This document shows positions 49,549 to 60,510 of a DNA stretch of 64,000 nucleotides, piece after piece. Numbering within the stretch: the stretch's first letter is position 1; each line of letters begins with the position of its first letter. The notes under the pieces were generated by a model. That model made no database searches, had not been told where the DNA came from, and was given only the letters and a program-made list of their open reading frames with translations. The DNA lies in assembly GCA_029747015.1 (NCBI GenBank), contig JAKOGI010003010.1, positions 1 through 64,000 of the forward strand, given 5' to 3'. Source of the stretch: Carnegiea gigantea (taxonomy: Eukaryota; Streptophyta; Magnoliopsida; Caryophyllales; Cactaceae). The translations under genes and the position numbers were made by a program.

Positions 49549-49559
49549 GAGAGAGAGAG
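49405..49559. repeat. Compound (TA)n-(CA)n-(TA)n-(GA)n microsatellite
   Basis: About 45 bp of TA, then short CA and TA blocks, then GA to 49,559, inside intron 2 of copy C. Confidence 0.9.
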
Positions 49560-49835
49560 TTTTATATGTATGTTGTATACATAAATTTCTGGCTTTACTT
49601 TAGGCCCCAAAATGATCCTACCGAGGAACGAATTCCTGAAACAATAAAAAAATTATCATTGAAGACATTATAACTTTAGGTTTGTCTAACAAAGAATTGA
49701 AATGGTACTGCTTATACTAACTTTCCTTTTTATATAGTGACGATTTTCTGTTCAGTAAAGAAGTCAAAAGGAACACATTCTAATTACAGTATAACTTCAA
49801 AATTTGCACACTAACTTTCCTTTTGTATTCTGCAG

Positions 49836-51616
49836 TCCTAACATCCCTTTGGATTCAAAAGAAAGTGAGATACGAGATGATGAAAGAAGAGGATCTACTG
49901 AAAAAAGAGCATCAGTGCTGGTGAAGGAAAAAAAAGCATCATTTCAAAGTGTTTTCCTAAAAAATCAAAAGTGTCGATGATGATCCAAACAAGTCTGATG
50001 GACGAGACAATTTGCATGACAATAAGGAATCAAAAAAGCAGTCCCTGGCTGATGAACGACAAGAAAAGAAAGGCAAGACTGACAGAAATGTTGAAAACAG
50101 TGCAACATCGGAGAAGCTTCCACAAGAAGAACATCTCTCTTAAGAACCCACTGAGAAGCCTAAAAAAAGAAAAAGGCTCACAAGAAACAGAAGACTGACA
50201 GTAACAACAATGAAGAGCTCAACTCTAAAGGGTATGTTGCACGTGACAAGCAAACAGAGAAAGAAAAGAAAAAAGAAGAACTTTTCAACCAAGCTATGGA
50301 CAAAGTTGCTAAAAAGAGGAAGCCCAGCATAGACCCCGCCGACAAGCCTTTAAGCAAGAAGGCAAAGAGGGACAAATTTCCATCGGAATCGGGAAAGGAT
50401 GAGGAGCCTGCACAAAAAATTGCAGCGAAAGGTGAGGACAACAAGAAGAGTAGCAAGCATATCGTTGCCAACAACGCTGCATGTGACGATGAAGCGCATT
50501 AAAAACCTGCTAAGAAGTGCGAATACAAAGAGAAACACCATCAAAAAGCCCTCCCCAAACTGGAGAACAAGGAGAACGGGGAGAAGGCAGAACAACCAAA
50601 AAACCACAACCCAAAGAAAATGGCAGTAAATGACAGGCAATCAAAGATGATGCAGTCGTTATCAAACGCTGCAGTACGGAAAGGCCACGTATCTGACGTG
50701 GAACCTTCCAACAGCTCGAATTCAAAAGAAAATGATTCGAATTATGAATGCGAAGAGGTCAATCATGAGAACAAGTAGATAGACGCGAAAGAAGAGGTCG
50801 TCATTCATTGACCTGTAAAAGCTGCACAAACGAGGAACAAGCCTTCGTTACAGTCCAAAGGCGACGGTGCTGCTTTGGTGTTGGTGAAAACAACTAGCTC
50901 AGGAAAGGAGCTTTAGATTGTGTAGGAAGAGATGGTTTTAAAATCTGAGGAGGGTGCCAGTGAAAAGAGAACATACCAGAAGGAATTCATTACGAGAATG
51001 TCTACACGTTCATTCTCATCTCTAGTGGCACAGCCCAACGAAGCTCAGGCTGAGGCTCAGATCCATGGGGTTTGCTTCCTTCCTGAAAGTTGATGCAAAG
51101 CAAATCCCATGGGACTTTTCCAAGTGGCTAATGGAGAGCTTTGATCTGTATGTTGTGTGCTTCAGACTTCCAAATGGGCAAAAGTTTTCGATCACAACAT
51201 TTAATGTGTATGTGGCCCTGCGTGTCCCTTTGGAGGGAATGAAAATTATTGAAATCACCAAGTCTTCAATGGACGAAGAGTATGATGAGGTGTATGCCGC
51301 ATGGCTCAAGGAATGAAAACTCTAGAAGAATGCCCCGGAACTCACTCGAATGTCCAAGTTCATTCTAGCTGAAAAAGACAAGGGCGAGAGCTTCAAGAGG
51401 AACTTCATCGTACACTTGGTAAACTGCTTTTTCAGCGGACCGAAGAACCGTTACTGTAGCAAGTCCATCCTTAAATATGTTAAGGATGTAAGCCAGATTG
51501 CATCCCTAGACTGGTACCAGTTCATAGTGAATGAGCTAATCACCAGTGTCAGACACTACAAGGAGAGTACAGCTTCAAAAGGGGTGCATTTCGACGATCC
51601 GCTCTTCTTCTTGATG
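49836..51616 (+). pseudogene. Copy C long exon: Lys-rich region and conserved domain
   Basis: Starts 'PNIPLDSKESEIRDD' in frame with the first exon, then frameshifts near 49,970 into 'KSVDDDPNKSDGRDN'. Very Lys/Glu-rich until about 50,950, e.g. 'KPLSKKAKRDKFPSE'. Conserved part: 'MSTRSFSSLVAQPNEAQAEA', a frameshift near 51,058, 'MGFASFLKVDAKQIPWDF', 'LPNGQKFSITTFNVYVALRV', TGA at 51,314, then 'FILAEKDKGESFKRNFIVHL' and 'SGPKNRYCSKSILKYVKDV' to 'FFLM' and donor gtcagt. Lys-rich segments of this kind are often nuclear-targeted; that is inference. Confidence 0.55.
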
Positions 51617-51850
51617 GTCAGTTCTCTTATTCAACAATGCAGCCCTTGGTCAAACTTGTGATCAATATAAGCAAACATAGTGATCATGTAAAAAAAAAAA
51701 TTGCCTTAGTGATCAACAGTTAAATGATTAGGGGTCAATAACTTGTGCTTTAGTGATCAATAAGTTATGCATCAGTGATCAACTATAGATACCTGTGTAA
51801 GTAACCGGAATCCTTGTATTAAGTATTTTTTGATGTTTTTGTATTTGCAG
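51617..51850 (+). repeat. Intron of copy C with TGATCA units
   Basis: From gtcagt to 'gtatttgcag'; several units between 51,657 and 51,785, in the same position as in copy B. Confidence 0.55.
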
Positions 51851-52069
51851 ATGTTGTACTTAGACAGGGTTGTCTTCATGAAGAGAAGAGTGAAGAGACA
51901 ATTCCCAACAATGTCTATATGGACTAATGAGCACATCAAGAAAAGGATAGAAGACGAGGACTGGAGCCATGGTTTTGGGAGAGGCACCATTGAACCTCGT
52001 CTGAATGTGCCACACTTAACAATGCATGAGCAGCATCCTGCTGAAGACATCAGGAGCTCTGAAATTCAG
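51851..52069 (+). CDS. Copy C exon: 'RVVFMKRRVKRQFPTMSIWT' segment
   Basis: One open frame from acceptor to donor (gtagta) with no stop: 'MLYLDRVVFMKRRVKRQFP', 'WTNEHIKKRIEDEDWSHGF', 'EDIRSSEIQ'. The best-conserved exon of the three copies. Confidence 0.55.
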
Positions 52070-52459
52070 GTAGTAAGCAAAATATGCTTATCTATGTTGT
52101 AAATTATTTAAGAAACCCTCGTTGCTGATCAATACAGATCCGATTAGTGATCTCTTTGCTTAAATCACTAATCATTTTAGAATAGAATCTTTCTGTGCAT
52201 TGTGATCAATAGAGAGTAATATTAGTGATCAAAACCTGCCCAATTACTGATCAAAAGCTGCCTAATTAGTGATCATTTTAGAATGGAGTCTTTTTCCCCC
52301 CATTGCTTAATTCAGAGCTTGTTTACTAATTGAACATTAATGTTGTGATTGGTTATCAAATGGGCATAGTGCTAGTGATAAAGTAGATAGATCTTTTGTT
52401 CTTTCCGCACGATGCTTAAAGTCTAATATGGTACGATATTTATTTTTCGAAAAATATAG
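52070..52459 (+). repeat. Intron of copy C with TGATCA units
   Basis: Units near 52,128, 52,145, 52,204, 52,227, 52,248 and 52,271; acceptor 'aaaaatatag'. Confidence 0.5.
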
Positions 52460-52573
52460 AAAGCCATGGTGGAGAAGGCTGTTGGCAAGGAGGTAGTCAA
52501 GGAAGCATTTGATTTCCCACGACTTGAGGCTCAAATTGAAGATGCTGAAGAAATAAAGAAGATAGAATTTCAG
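52460..52573 (+). CDS. Copy C small exon, Glu/Lys-rich
   Basis: 38 codons, open, 'KAMVEKAVGKEVVKEAFDF...EDAEEIKKIEFQ', donor gtaata. The frame continues from 51,851-52,069. No counterpart found in copy B; a weak resemblance at 829-886 in copy A. Confidence 0.45.
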
Positions 52574-53330
52574 GTAATAAATAACCCCCTTTATGCCCAT
52601 TTCTTAGAATTTCATCGTTGTGTGCGAATGCAGATCAGTAGTGTATGGTGATCGATACTTGTGTGATCATTAATTGAATAAAGGTGGAGATTACCAATCA
52701 GCCAAAACTTAACTTGAATTTTCTATCTTTGTATGGATTATGTACTGACTGATCAGTAATCATTGTTTTAGTGATCATTGTCAATAATATTAGTGATCAC
52801 TGAAAATCAGTGTCTACTTATTTTATTTTTTGGCTGATGTTGATTACTATTATGTATAGTAATTATTACAGACTGATAATTGCCATAGGATTGGTGATCA
52901 AATTACTTATTACTTGAACACTACTTATATTTGGACTACTCTTTTGTTGGTGATCACTAGAGATGTTATCAGTGATCAGTTGGCATAAGATTGGTGACCA
53001 TATTACTTAGTGTTGAATTTTTTAACATCGCTTCTATTTTCACTTATTCCTTGGTTGGTGATCATTGGAGATGTTGTTTATGATCTGTTTACATATGATT
53101 GGTGACTACATTACTTATTGTTTACTTTTTTGGTCGTGACTGCTTCAATTTCAATTCTTTGTTGAGTTGTAATCAATGCTCATGTTATTAGTGATCAAAA
53201 GTGATGCTTTTAGGGATAAGTTTTCTATTCACCACTTTTATAATTCGATGATTGTTTAGTGAGTGATTAACAAGCACACTGTAACTGATCATCCAACATA
53301 CGCATTTATTTATTTATTTATTTTTGAAAA
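52574..53330 (+). repeat. Intron of copy C with TGATCA units
   Basis: Plus-orientation units throughout (52,655, 52,770, 52,795, 52,950, 52,973, 53,058, 53,192 and others). A related text 'ggtgatcactagagatgttatcagtgatc' at about 52,950 is echoed near 53,056. Confidence 0.55.
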
Positions 53331-54774
53331 TTGCATAAAGATATTGACAAAGTCATTTCTGCCACAAAACAATTGGTGTTGGCTTACAGAAACTTCACAG
53401 CCATCATGGATTGCATGTGCAATAAGTACGGTAAGAGTGAAGATCTTCGAAGGATATGGGACGAAGCAAGGGAAATGTTCATCTCATTCTACGATGCTAC
53501 TTCTCAAAATTATCAGAGAGAACCTCAGGGTTTCAACACTGATATTATAAAGGAGGCTGTTGCAGACCTTTAGAGTGCTCACGTGGAGTTTCAAAATCTT
53601 GAACTGAAACAGAAAGCAAATAATGACCTCTATGCTCCTTCATTCAGCCCCACACTTCCATTTGATAAACCAGATGGTGAAGCTGAAATTCTGGGAGACA
53701 CATTGGTTTCTGATGCTAGAATCATTATTGAAAAGAAAGAGCACCGTGAGGATGTGGTGCTAGATCAGCCAAAGAGCATTACGAAGAAGGATGCTAGCAT
53801 CCTATCATATAGTTTAGGGTTGGAACTGAGTCAGCCGGACAACCAAAATCCAGTCCCTCAGACCACCTCTGTGCCTAATCCAAGCACTATTGGGGTTGAT
53901 GAAGATGATGGTATTGAAGATGACGAGGACGGTGCTCCATTTAGATTCCCATTGAGGAACACTTCACAGGTGAACCATGAGCACAGTATAAAGAAACCAG
54001 CTGAGAAAAAGCCCAAAGAAGATGACGAGTTTTCTTCTAAAAAGGGTGAGGTTAGGAAGCAGAGTATCAAGATTAAAAAGTCAACCATGCAGTAGCAGAT
54101 GACTGGCTCAAAAGTACCATCTCCTCACAATGCCAAAGAACCAGCAAAACAGAGCAAACAAGCATTGTCATTAGAGGCTAAGCATAAGCAACCCAGGCCG
54201 AGAAAACTGACAACGGTCCAACAGCCAGACATGAGGCTGGAAAACAGACCATGCCTGCTGCGCATGGTAAACATGGCAAGCAAAGGGCTAAATATGCTAT
54301 TGTAAAGCAACCAGGGCAGCAGCAGCAGAAGCTGCCATCAAATGCATAGGGCCATGAAAACCAAACTGCTGGGGAGAAAGCAAAGTTGCCTCAGAAGTAG
54401 AAGCCAAGTATGTACACCAGTATCAGTGAAAAAATGACAATTACACCGATTGCAAGACAGCCAGTAGAGCAAAAGAAAGGAAGCCCCAGGGCTTACGATG
54501 AGCAAGAAGCAACTGATTCCAGGAAGCCCAAATTGACAAAAGAGGTGGTGCCCAAAAAGAATAATGAGAAGCATTTAGGTGCTGCAAGAACTCCAGAAAA
54601 GTTGAAGGAAGCAAGTCCATTGGATGCACTGAAAAAGCGGCAGACTAAAAAACTACCTCTAGCCTACTGCTCGCCGTATGTGATCCGACTGACAAAGCTC
54701 GACGGTGAACTCTCTCAGGAAGAGCTGACCATATCTGAGCATGTTTTCAGGAAAGTTAAAGATGTGGATGATAA
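53331..54774 (+). pseudogene. Copy C linker exon
   Basis: One frame runs 53,331-54,305 with TAG at 53,571-53,573 and 54,093-54,095: 'DIDKVISATKQLVLAYRNF', 'LRRIWDEAREMFISFYDA', 'ILSYSLGLELSQPDNQNP', the acidic 'DEDDGIEDDEDG' and the basic 'KPAEKKPKEDDEFSSKK'. It ends at TAA about 54,303 and then shifts frame for 54,410-54,774, ending 'KKLPLAYCSPYVIRLTKL' and 'EELTISEHVFRKVKDVDD' before donor gtaata. In this family an 'RSP(Y/F)V' phrase normally precedes the peptidase domain, as here. Confidence 0.5.
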
Positions 54775-56117
54775 GTAATATCTCTAATCAATCTTCTTGT
54801 ATGATAAGTGGTGCTTTTAGCAAAGCATTCTATTGTGTAGTTAATGATGAAAGGGTATATGATTGGGGATCAGTAGCTTTGTGATTGGTGATTACTTCTG
54901 TTATCACTTGTGTAAAATATCAATTTATTTCTCACCCTCATGCGTTGCAATTCAGTGTTTGTGATGAGTGATCAACAGTTATGTATTGCTGATCAATTGT
55001 TATCTTTGTTACTGGTGAATATTTGATTCACTTTGTATGAATGTTTACTTTCTTCAATATTTTTGCCTGGCTAGTATTGATCAAGTGTTATTTGCTTGTG
55101 ATCAATATAGGTGTAGTTGGTGATCAGTGGTTGTGGGTTTAATGATCAATAATTCTTTGATTCATGATTAGTAATTATTTGGTTGGTGATGAATAATTTT
55201 TTGATTGGTGATTAGTAGTTTGGTGACTGGTGATCAACTTAAGATCACTTGAGTAAATGATTACTTCTTTCATCATGCATTGTAATTCACTGCTTATATA
55301 ATTCAACTGTTATCTTTGCTGCTGGTGGATATTTGATTCACTTTGTATGAATGTTTTCTTTCTTCAGTGTTTTTCCCTGGCTAGTGTTGATCAAGTGTTA
55401 TTTACTTGTGATCAATATGGGTATAATTGGTGATCAGTGGTTGTGTGTTTGGTGATGAATACTTTTCTGGTTAGCAATTGGTAATTATTTGGTTTGTGAT
55501 GAATAATTTTTATCATTGGTGATCAGTAGTTTGCTAACTGATTATCAACTTGGGATTACTTGTGTAAATGATTACTTCTTCCGTCATGCATTGTACTTCA
55601 CTACTTATATAATTCAACTGTTATCTTTGTTGCTGGTGGATATTTGATTCACTTTGTTTGAATGTTTACTTCCTTTGCTGTTTCTCCCTAGCTAGTGTTG
55701 ATCAAGTGCTATTTGCTTGTGATCAATATGGGTGTAATTGGTGATTAGTAGTTGTGTGTTTGGTGATCAATAGTTTTCTGATTCGCGATCAGTGATTATT
55801 TGGTTGGTGAATAATTTTTGTGATTGGTGATCAGTAGTCTCATGACTCTTAATCAACTTGGGATCACTTGTGCAAATGATTACTTCTTCCATCATGCATT
55901 GTAATTCACTGCTTATATGATAAAGTGATGCCTTTTCCCCAGTGAACGTGTTGACTGGTCATCGATCAACAATTTCACATTGGTGATTAGTGTCTTTATA
56001 CTGGGTGATCATTACTTATGTGATTTGTGATCAATATGTGATTACCTACGTAAATCTTACATTTTTTTTAATTTCCTAGTAAGTGTGTAACCGTTCTTTT
56101 TCATTTTGATTTTACAG
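54775..56117 (+). repeat. Large intron of copy C full of TGATCA units
   Basis: 1.34 kb, mostly minisatellite, including the three 310-bp higher-order repeats. Acceptor 'tgattttacag'. Confidence 0.6.
55001..55920 (+). repeat. Three tandem 310-bp higher-order repeats
   Basis: Landmark 'tatctttg(t/c)t' starts at 55,001, 55,311 and 55,622. Each copy has the same order: 'tggatatttgattcacttt', 'gaatgttta', 'gctagt(a/g)ttgatcaagtg', about seven 22-bp TGATCA units, 'tgattacttctt', 'atgcattgta' and 'ttcactgcttatat'. The same-position units resemble each other across copies more than their neighbours within a copy. Confidence 0.85.
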
Positions 56118-56298
56118 TGAGTCGTTGTTTGACGGTTGCAGCGATAAGGAGGCCATTAGGGATTCTATGGTCACTCTAAAGCTAGGTGATTAGCTTGCGA
56201 TGAATGTCATAAACATACGGTCGAGCATACTAAATGATCGAGAGAGAAAAAGGGATCCCTCCACTCCAAGCAGATTGTTCATGTCATGCGATCAAAGT
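56118..56298 (+). pseudogene. Copy C exon: start of peptidase domain, TAG for Trp
   Basis: Reads 'ESLFDGCSDKEAIRDSMVTL', 'KLGD', TAG (56,191-56,193), 'LAMNVINIRSSILNDRERKR', 'RLFMSCDQS'. In Ulp1 peptidases this is the 'PG.WL.d.vIn' region, so the stop takes the place of Trp (TGG to TAG). Donor gtaagt. Confidence 0.5.
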
Positions 56299-56466
56299 GT
56301 AAGTGCCTCACACTCAACTTATTGCTCAATAATAACCGCATTAGCGATCATAACTAAAACATTAAGTTATTGAAATAGCTACTTTAACAAATTTCTCACC
56401 AAGAATGGTCTGTCTTCAGCAGTAAATTATATTGCATAAACATCCATTGTTTTTTCTTTGATGCAG

Positions 56467-56589
56467 TATTTCTTTAGCAGAGACATGTTGAGAGCATCTT
56501 CATTCGAAAAGAGATATGAAGATTTTAAGGTGGTAATGGACAAAGAGCTAGAAAGATGTCCATGGATCAAAATCAAACAAGTTGACATG
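56467..56589 (+). CDS. Copy C exon: 'YFFSRDM...IKQVDM'
   Basis: 41 codons, open, acceptor gatgcag, donor gtaaag. 'CPWIKIKQVDM' matches 'SPHINFKQVNM' of copy A (2,960-3,000). The next exon should carry the catalytic His but the copia LTR starts 25 bases further on. Confidence 0.5.
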
Positions 56590-56614
56590 GTAAAGGATGA
56601 TGTTCAGTGAACGG

Positions 56615-58190
56615 TGTTGAGTTCGTGAGTATACAACCACAAGAGGGGGGTGAATTGTGGTGTCTGATTTTCGCGTTGTAAATAACAAACACCCTCACAG
56701 AGGTTGTTCTCAAATGACAAACACCCTGATAGCTTGTTTGCACAGGGTGTTCTCAAATATTGCAGATGCGAAAATCACCAAGATAAATGCGAAAAATAAA
56801 GCACACACAATTTTTACGTGGAAAACACCTCTAGCCCAACTGAGGTGTGAAAAACCACGACCTACCTCGTGTAGGATTTAACCACTTTCACTAACGGGCT
56901 TCACACGTTACAAATGTAACACACCTTGTTACAACTTGCAACCACGTAACCTTCTTCCCAAAGACAGGTTACACCACGTCCAACCTTCGCAAGATTAGAC
57001 ACGTCCAAGTCCACACGACTAGGACACACTCACTCACTTTTCTGATCCAAGATCAGGGTTACAAACACCTTACAGGGGGTGCTTCTCACTAAGCAGATGT
57101 AAGGTACAATGAAGATCCTATTATGCCAATGGTTTGAAAACTTAAATCAAACACAGCTTGTCACGGTTTTGCTTTTCAGAATGAAGCTCAAGAATTTTAA
57201 TGTGAAAACCGAGTTTCCTGATTTTTTCTAGATTTTTCAGAAAGCTGTGTTGCTTCTCTTTTTCAGTCTGAGTTTTTTTCTATCTGCTTCTTAGCTTCTC
57301 TATGGGAGAGAAAAGCTGCGGTTTTTAAACACAAGGTCCAACGGTCAAAAACCAAAGACTCAGCTAAGTATGGAAAATGATTTGCAAACAAAATATATTC
57401 TCCAACGGCTAATGATGAATTTATCCCAAAATATAAGGGATTTTGTTATCTTAAAAGATAACCCTTATCTTCCCATAGCCGTGAAGAGGTTTAAAGAGAT
57501 TTTCAGCTTTTACCAAATCCGAAAATATAGTCATAGGAATCTTTTGATTTGGCAAATCTCCCAAACCTATTTTCGCAAATCTCCATAATATTTTCAAGAA
57601 CTATCCTCTCCAGAAAAATAGCAATTTTGAAATTCAAAGAAAGTATTCTGGAGATCTTGGCCAACCAAAATGAATTTTCAAAAATAATCGGGTATGGCCA
57701 CTGCAGTTCAGAAACACCCTAGGCACCCTGTTTGCAGGGTTGTTCGCAACTGGTGTTCTGAAGTACTTTAGCGCAAATACCGATTCAAGAGGTGTTTAAA
57801 ATGATGTTTTCAATATTGGCATATTAACAAGAGTCTAATTAAATAAACCTATATACCCAAGACTTCTTGTTTTGAACCAGTCATCTTGTCCGAGATTTGT
57901 AGAGCTGCTGTGAACACCAAAGCCACCTTGTTTGCTGGGGTTGTTCTTTGCATTGCTAGAGTTCAGGAACACGCTTTACAATCAACTGTCGAGATGGTGT
58001 TCTTGACTTAATATGGAATCACCAAGTAAAACCTGTCTAGAAGACTTGTTCTCACATGTAGCAAACCAGTTAATACAATAAAGATCACAAACACCAGTTA
58101 GGCCTGTTTGGAGATCGTGTTCGGAGCAACATTACTTGGACAAATTTTTACACTTGGATTTGTTATCATCAAAACTAAATATAATCAACA
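56615..58190 (-). repeat. 3' LTR of the copia element
   Basis: 1,576 bp, TGTTGA...TCAACA termini. On minus it begins TGTTGATTATATTT just after the PPT. The plus-strand flank AACGG (56,610-56,614) is the candidate target duplication; its partner would be past the 5' LTR, outside the window. No real ORF inside. Confidence 0.82.
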
Positions 58191-58205
58191 AATTCCCCCT
58201 TTTTG
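58191..58205 (-). other. Polypurine tract
   Basis: On minus: caaaaagggggaatt, directly before the LTR TGTTGA. It primes plus-strand DNA synthesis. From here to 58,516 I see no gene. Confidence 0.8.
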
Positions 58206-58519
58206 ATGATGACAAACCAAGTGACCATATTGACAAAATTTAAACGCGCTTAACAACGTTTAATGCTGATAGGGATCTGCTGATAGGGATCCTCTGGGTG
58301 CTAGGTCATATCTGGGATCGTCTAGGTGCTAGATCATATCTGTCCATATGGTCTTATTCCCCCTTTTGGCATCATTAAAAAGCATAAGCAATAGGAGTAA
58401 TGCAAGAAAAGCAGTATAGAGCATAAGGTGCAAGTAGCATTAATAAAGGGATATTGCATTAAAAACATTACAATGCCAAAAAACTGAGATGAGAGGAAAC
58501 AAGAGAACAGCCTAGAGAA

Positions 58520-60388
58520 TCAGGGAGCAGGGGGTGGTTTCGTTTGCAGAGGAGGGATGCTAGGGGCAAGAGTGGAGAGAAGTGCAAGCAAATCTTCATG
58601 GCGTTTGGCCGAGAGAGCTCGTTCCTCAGCAAGAGCAGCCTTGACAGCTGAGAGCTCATCCTTGAGGCGAGCATTGTCCTCAAGAACAGCCTCAACCTTG
58701 ACGGAAGGTTGCCCAGAAACAGGTGGTCGAGGTGGTCGACGACCCTGTTTGGAGGCTGACCCTTCGCCAACCTCATAGCCACACCCTAGCAGAGTGTCAA
58801 TCCCAATCTCATCAATGATTTGGGCCGCCACTCTTCGTGTGAGCACTATCCCAAAGTGCTCAAGCACCCTTGTCAATAGAAACCCATAGCCAAAATCATG
58901 TACCTGGGTGGTGTTCGCAATTCGCTCTATGTGGCGAATAATGATTGCAGGGAGGTTTACTGGTTCCTCCCGATCCAGTAGGTCCACCAGACATTGATCG
59001 AAGGCATCTGTTGAGTTTCGCCCTTGACCTCGCGGTATTATGTTCTTGATGGTGAACATAAACAGTAGTTGGTGCAGGGAGGTCATTTCACCCTTCTTAA
59101 CCGAGAGGGGTGTTCTCAGGCCCTGTTTTTGACTAAGGCGTTTGGACACCTCTAAGAGTCTGGCTGTTTCCAGGGCAGTTTTGTCTTCCCTCATATACAC
59201 AGCAAATCCACGAGAATGGATGCCCAGAATGTCACCAAGGGTGGCTGCATCAAAGGAGAAATGGCACTCATTGACAGCACTTGTCACCACCCCATTTGTG
59301 ACAGAGCAGTTGGCATAGAACTCAGCCAACTCAGGCACAGAACACCCTTGCTGGGTGTTTGCAAACAACTCAAGCCAGCCTTGGGCTCGAAGCTTGTTCA
59401 AGAACACCCCCCGACCCTGTTCCTCGAAAAAGCTTACATTCACTACCTTCCCCCCGACGACATTGCGCTTCAGCAACTACGCATGTTTGTCAGACATAGG
59501 AGAGGGAGTGAACGACTTTGGGCGTTTAAAGACAGGAACAGAGGTGGTAGTTTCTGGTAGGGGGGCTGTTCTGGACTTTTGCTTGAGGGGTGTTTTGGCA
59601 GGAGAGGGCTTCACAGCAGGTTTATTGGTTGGTTTTGGAGGAGATTGGTCTTCAGAGGACTCGAAAAACACCGGTGTCCCCTGTTTGAAGGTGGTGTTCT
59701 CAGAGTCAGAACTCGAGAACCCTTTAGAAGAAGAAGAAATCTCCTCGATGATAGGAGCAGAGGGTTTGGAGGGACGATGAGAGGATTGAAACGCTAGCCT
59801 TGCAGATTTTCGAGAGGGCTTAAGGGATTGAGGAGAAGAGGGAGTTTGAGATGGTTGAGACCTTGGTTTTGGCCTTGTTCTTGGCGTTCTGCTACGCCTA
59901 GCCACGATTTTCACCCTCTTCCTTTTCTCTCCAGTTTGAAAGTATGGAGTGGAGATTTCAGCCTCAGGGAGAGAATTCTTCTCTAGACTCTCCTCTGACG
60001 ACTCATTCGACTTCCCTTGGAAGTCGACATGCAGATCCTCCACAAACACACCTTCGACAGAGGCAGCCCCTGTTTCTGTCGCGGTGTCAGAGAACAACCC
60101 AGAAGAACAGGGCTCAAAATTAAACCCTTCAGGGGTTTCCAAGAATTGTTCTTGAGACCCCGACTTTGTTCCCTCTGACTCAACTAAAATGGGATAAGCA
60201 ATTGCCCCTGCGAGGAACACCAATTCCCTTCCACATTCAAAGGGAATATCATCCATCCCCATTTCCACTGATTTTAGGGACAAGCGATTCAGGAACTTGA
60301 AAGGCTTGTAAAGAATTGGGCGAGGGGGAGCAGGGATTGAGGCTGCAAGAACGAGGGCTTTTGATTGAGAAGAGTTGTTGGAAGCCAT
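58520..60388 (-). CDS. Extra (envelope-position) ORF with plant-transposon-protein-like domain, interrupted by one TAG
   Basis: From ATG 60,388 ('MASNNSSQSKALVLAAS') 303 codons run to TAG at 59,477-59,479. The same frame then continues for 318 codons to 58,520, giving about 620 codons with one stop. N-terminal half: Ser/Pro/Lys-rich, disordered, with basic 'KRKRVKIVARRSRTPRTRPK', possibly nuclear-targeting. Second half: 'LRAQGWLELFANTQQG', 'ELAEFYANC', 'LGDILGIHS', 'LVDLLDREEPVNLPAIIIRHI', which resembles the 'putative plant transposon protein' domain (Pfam PF20167, recalled), then a coiled-coil-like Ala/Glu/Leu stretch and a Pro-rich end. No membrane segment or signal peptide is visible, so 'envelope' describes its position only. 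The TAG could be a mutation or a readthrough site. Confidence 0.6.
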
Positions 60389-60480
60389 TGTTGCTAGAAG
60401 AGAGAGATTAGGGTTTAAGGTGTTTGCAGGATGTTCGGTTTTTTCTTGAGGGCGAGATGAACGATAGTACTGAGAGCAGG

Positions 60481-60510
60481 GCATATAAAGAGAGAGAGAG
60501 AGAGAGAGAG
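60481..60510 (-). promoter_or_regulatory. CT tract and TATA-like box upstream of the extra ORF
   Basis: On minus, a (CT)n run (60,489-60,510) passes into CTTTATATGC (60,481-60,490), about 95 bases before the ATG at 60,388. A pyrimidine patch plus TATA at this distance resembles a plant promoter, so the ORF might be transcribed separately from gag-pol. Between 60,511 and 60,859 I see no further gene. Confidence 0.35.

Larger units (their letters stand above)
48490..56589 (+). pseudogene. Ulp1-like gene family, copy C (truncated by copia insertion)
   Basis: The most complete copy. Exons with GT-AG borders: 48,490-48,570 (ATG at 48,509), 49,836-51,616, 51,851-52,069, 52,460-52,573, about 53,331-54,774, 56,118-56,298 and 56,467-56,589. 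Splicing keeps the frame at several joins (48,570/49,836; 54,774/56,118; 56,298/56,467). The order is short N-terminus, Lys-rich region, conserved domain, 'FPTMSIWTNE' segment, acidic/basic linker ending 'LPLAYCSPYVI', then the first two peptidase-domain exons. The catalytic His/Asp/Cys exons would lie beyond the copia element. Stops at 51,314, 53,571, 54,093 and 56,191 plus frameshifts make it a pseudogene unless splicing differs. Confidence 0.6.

Noticed and set aside
58520..60388. True viral-type envelope protein
   Set aside because: No signal peptide, membrane anchor or glycoprotein-like Cys pattern is visible. The second half looks like a plant transposon-associated domain instead.
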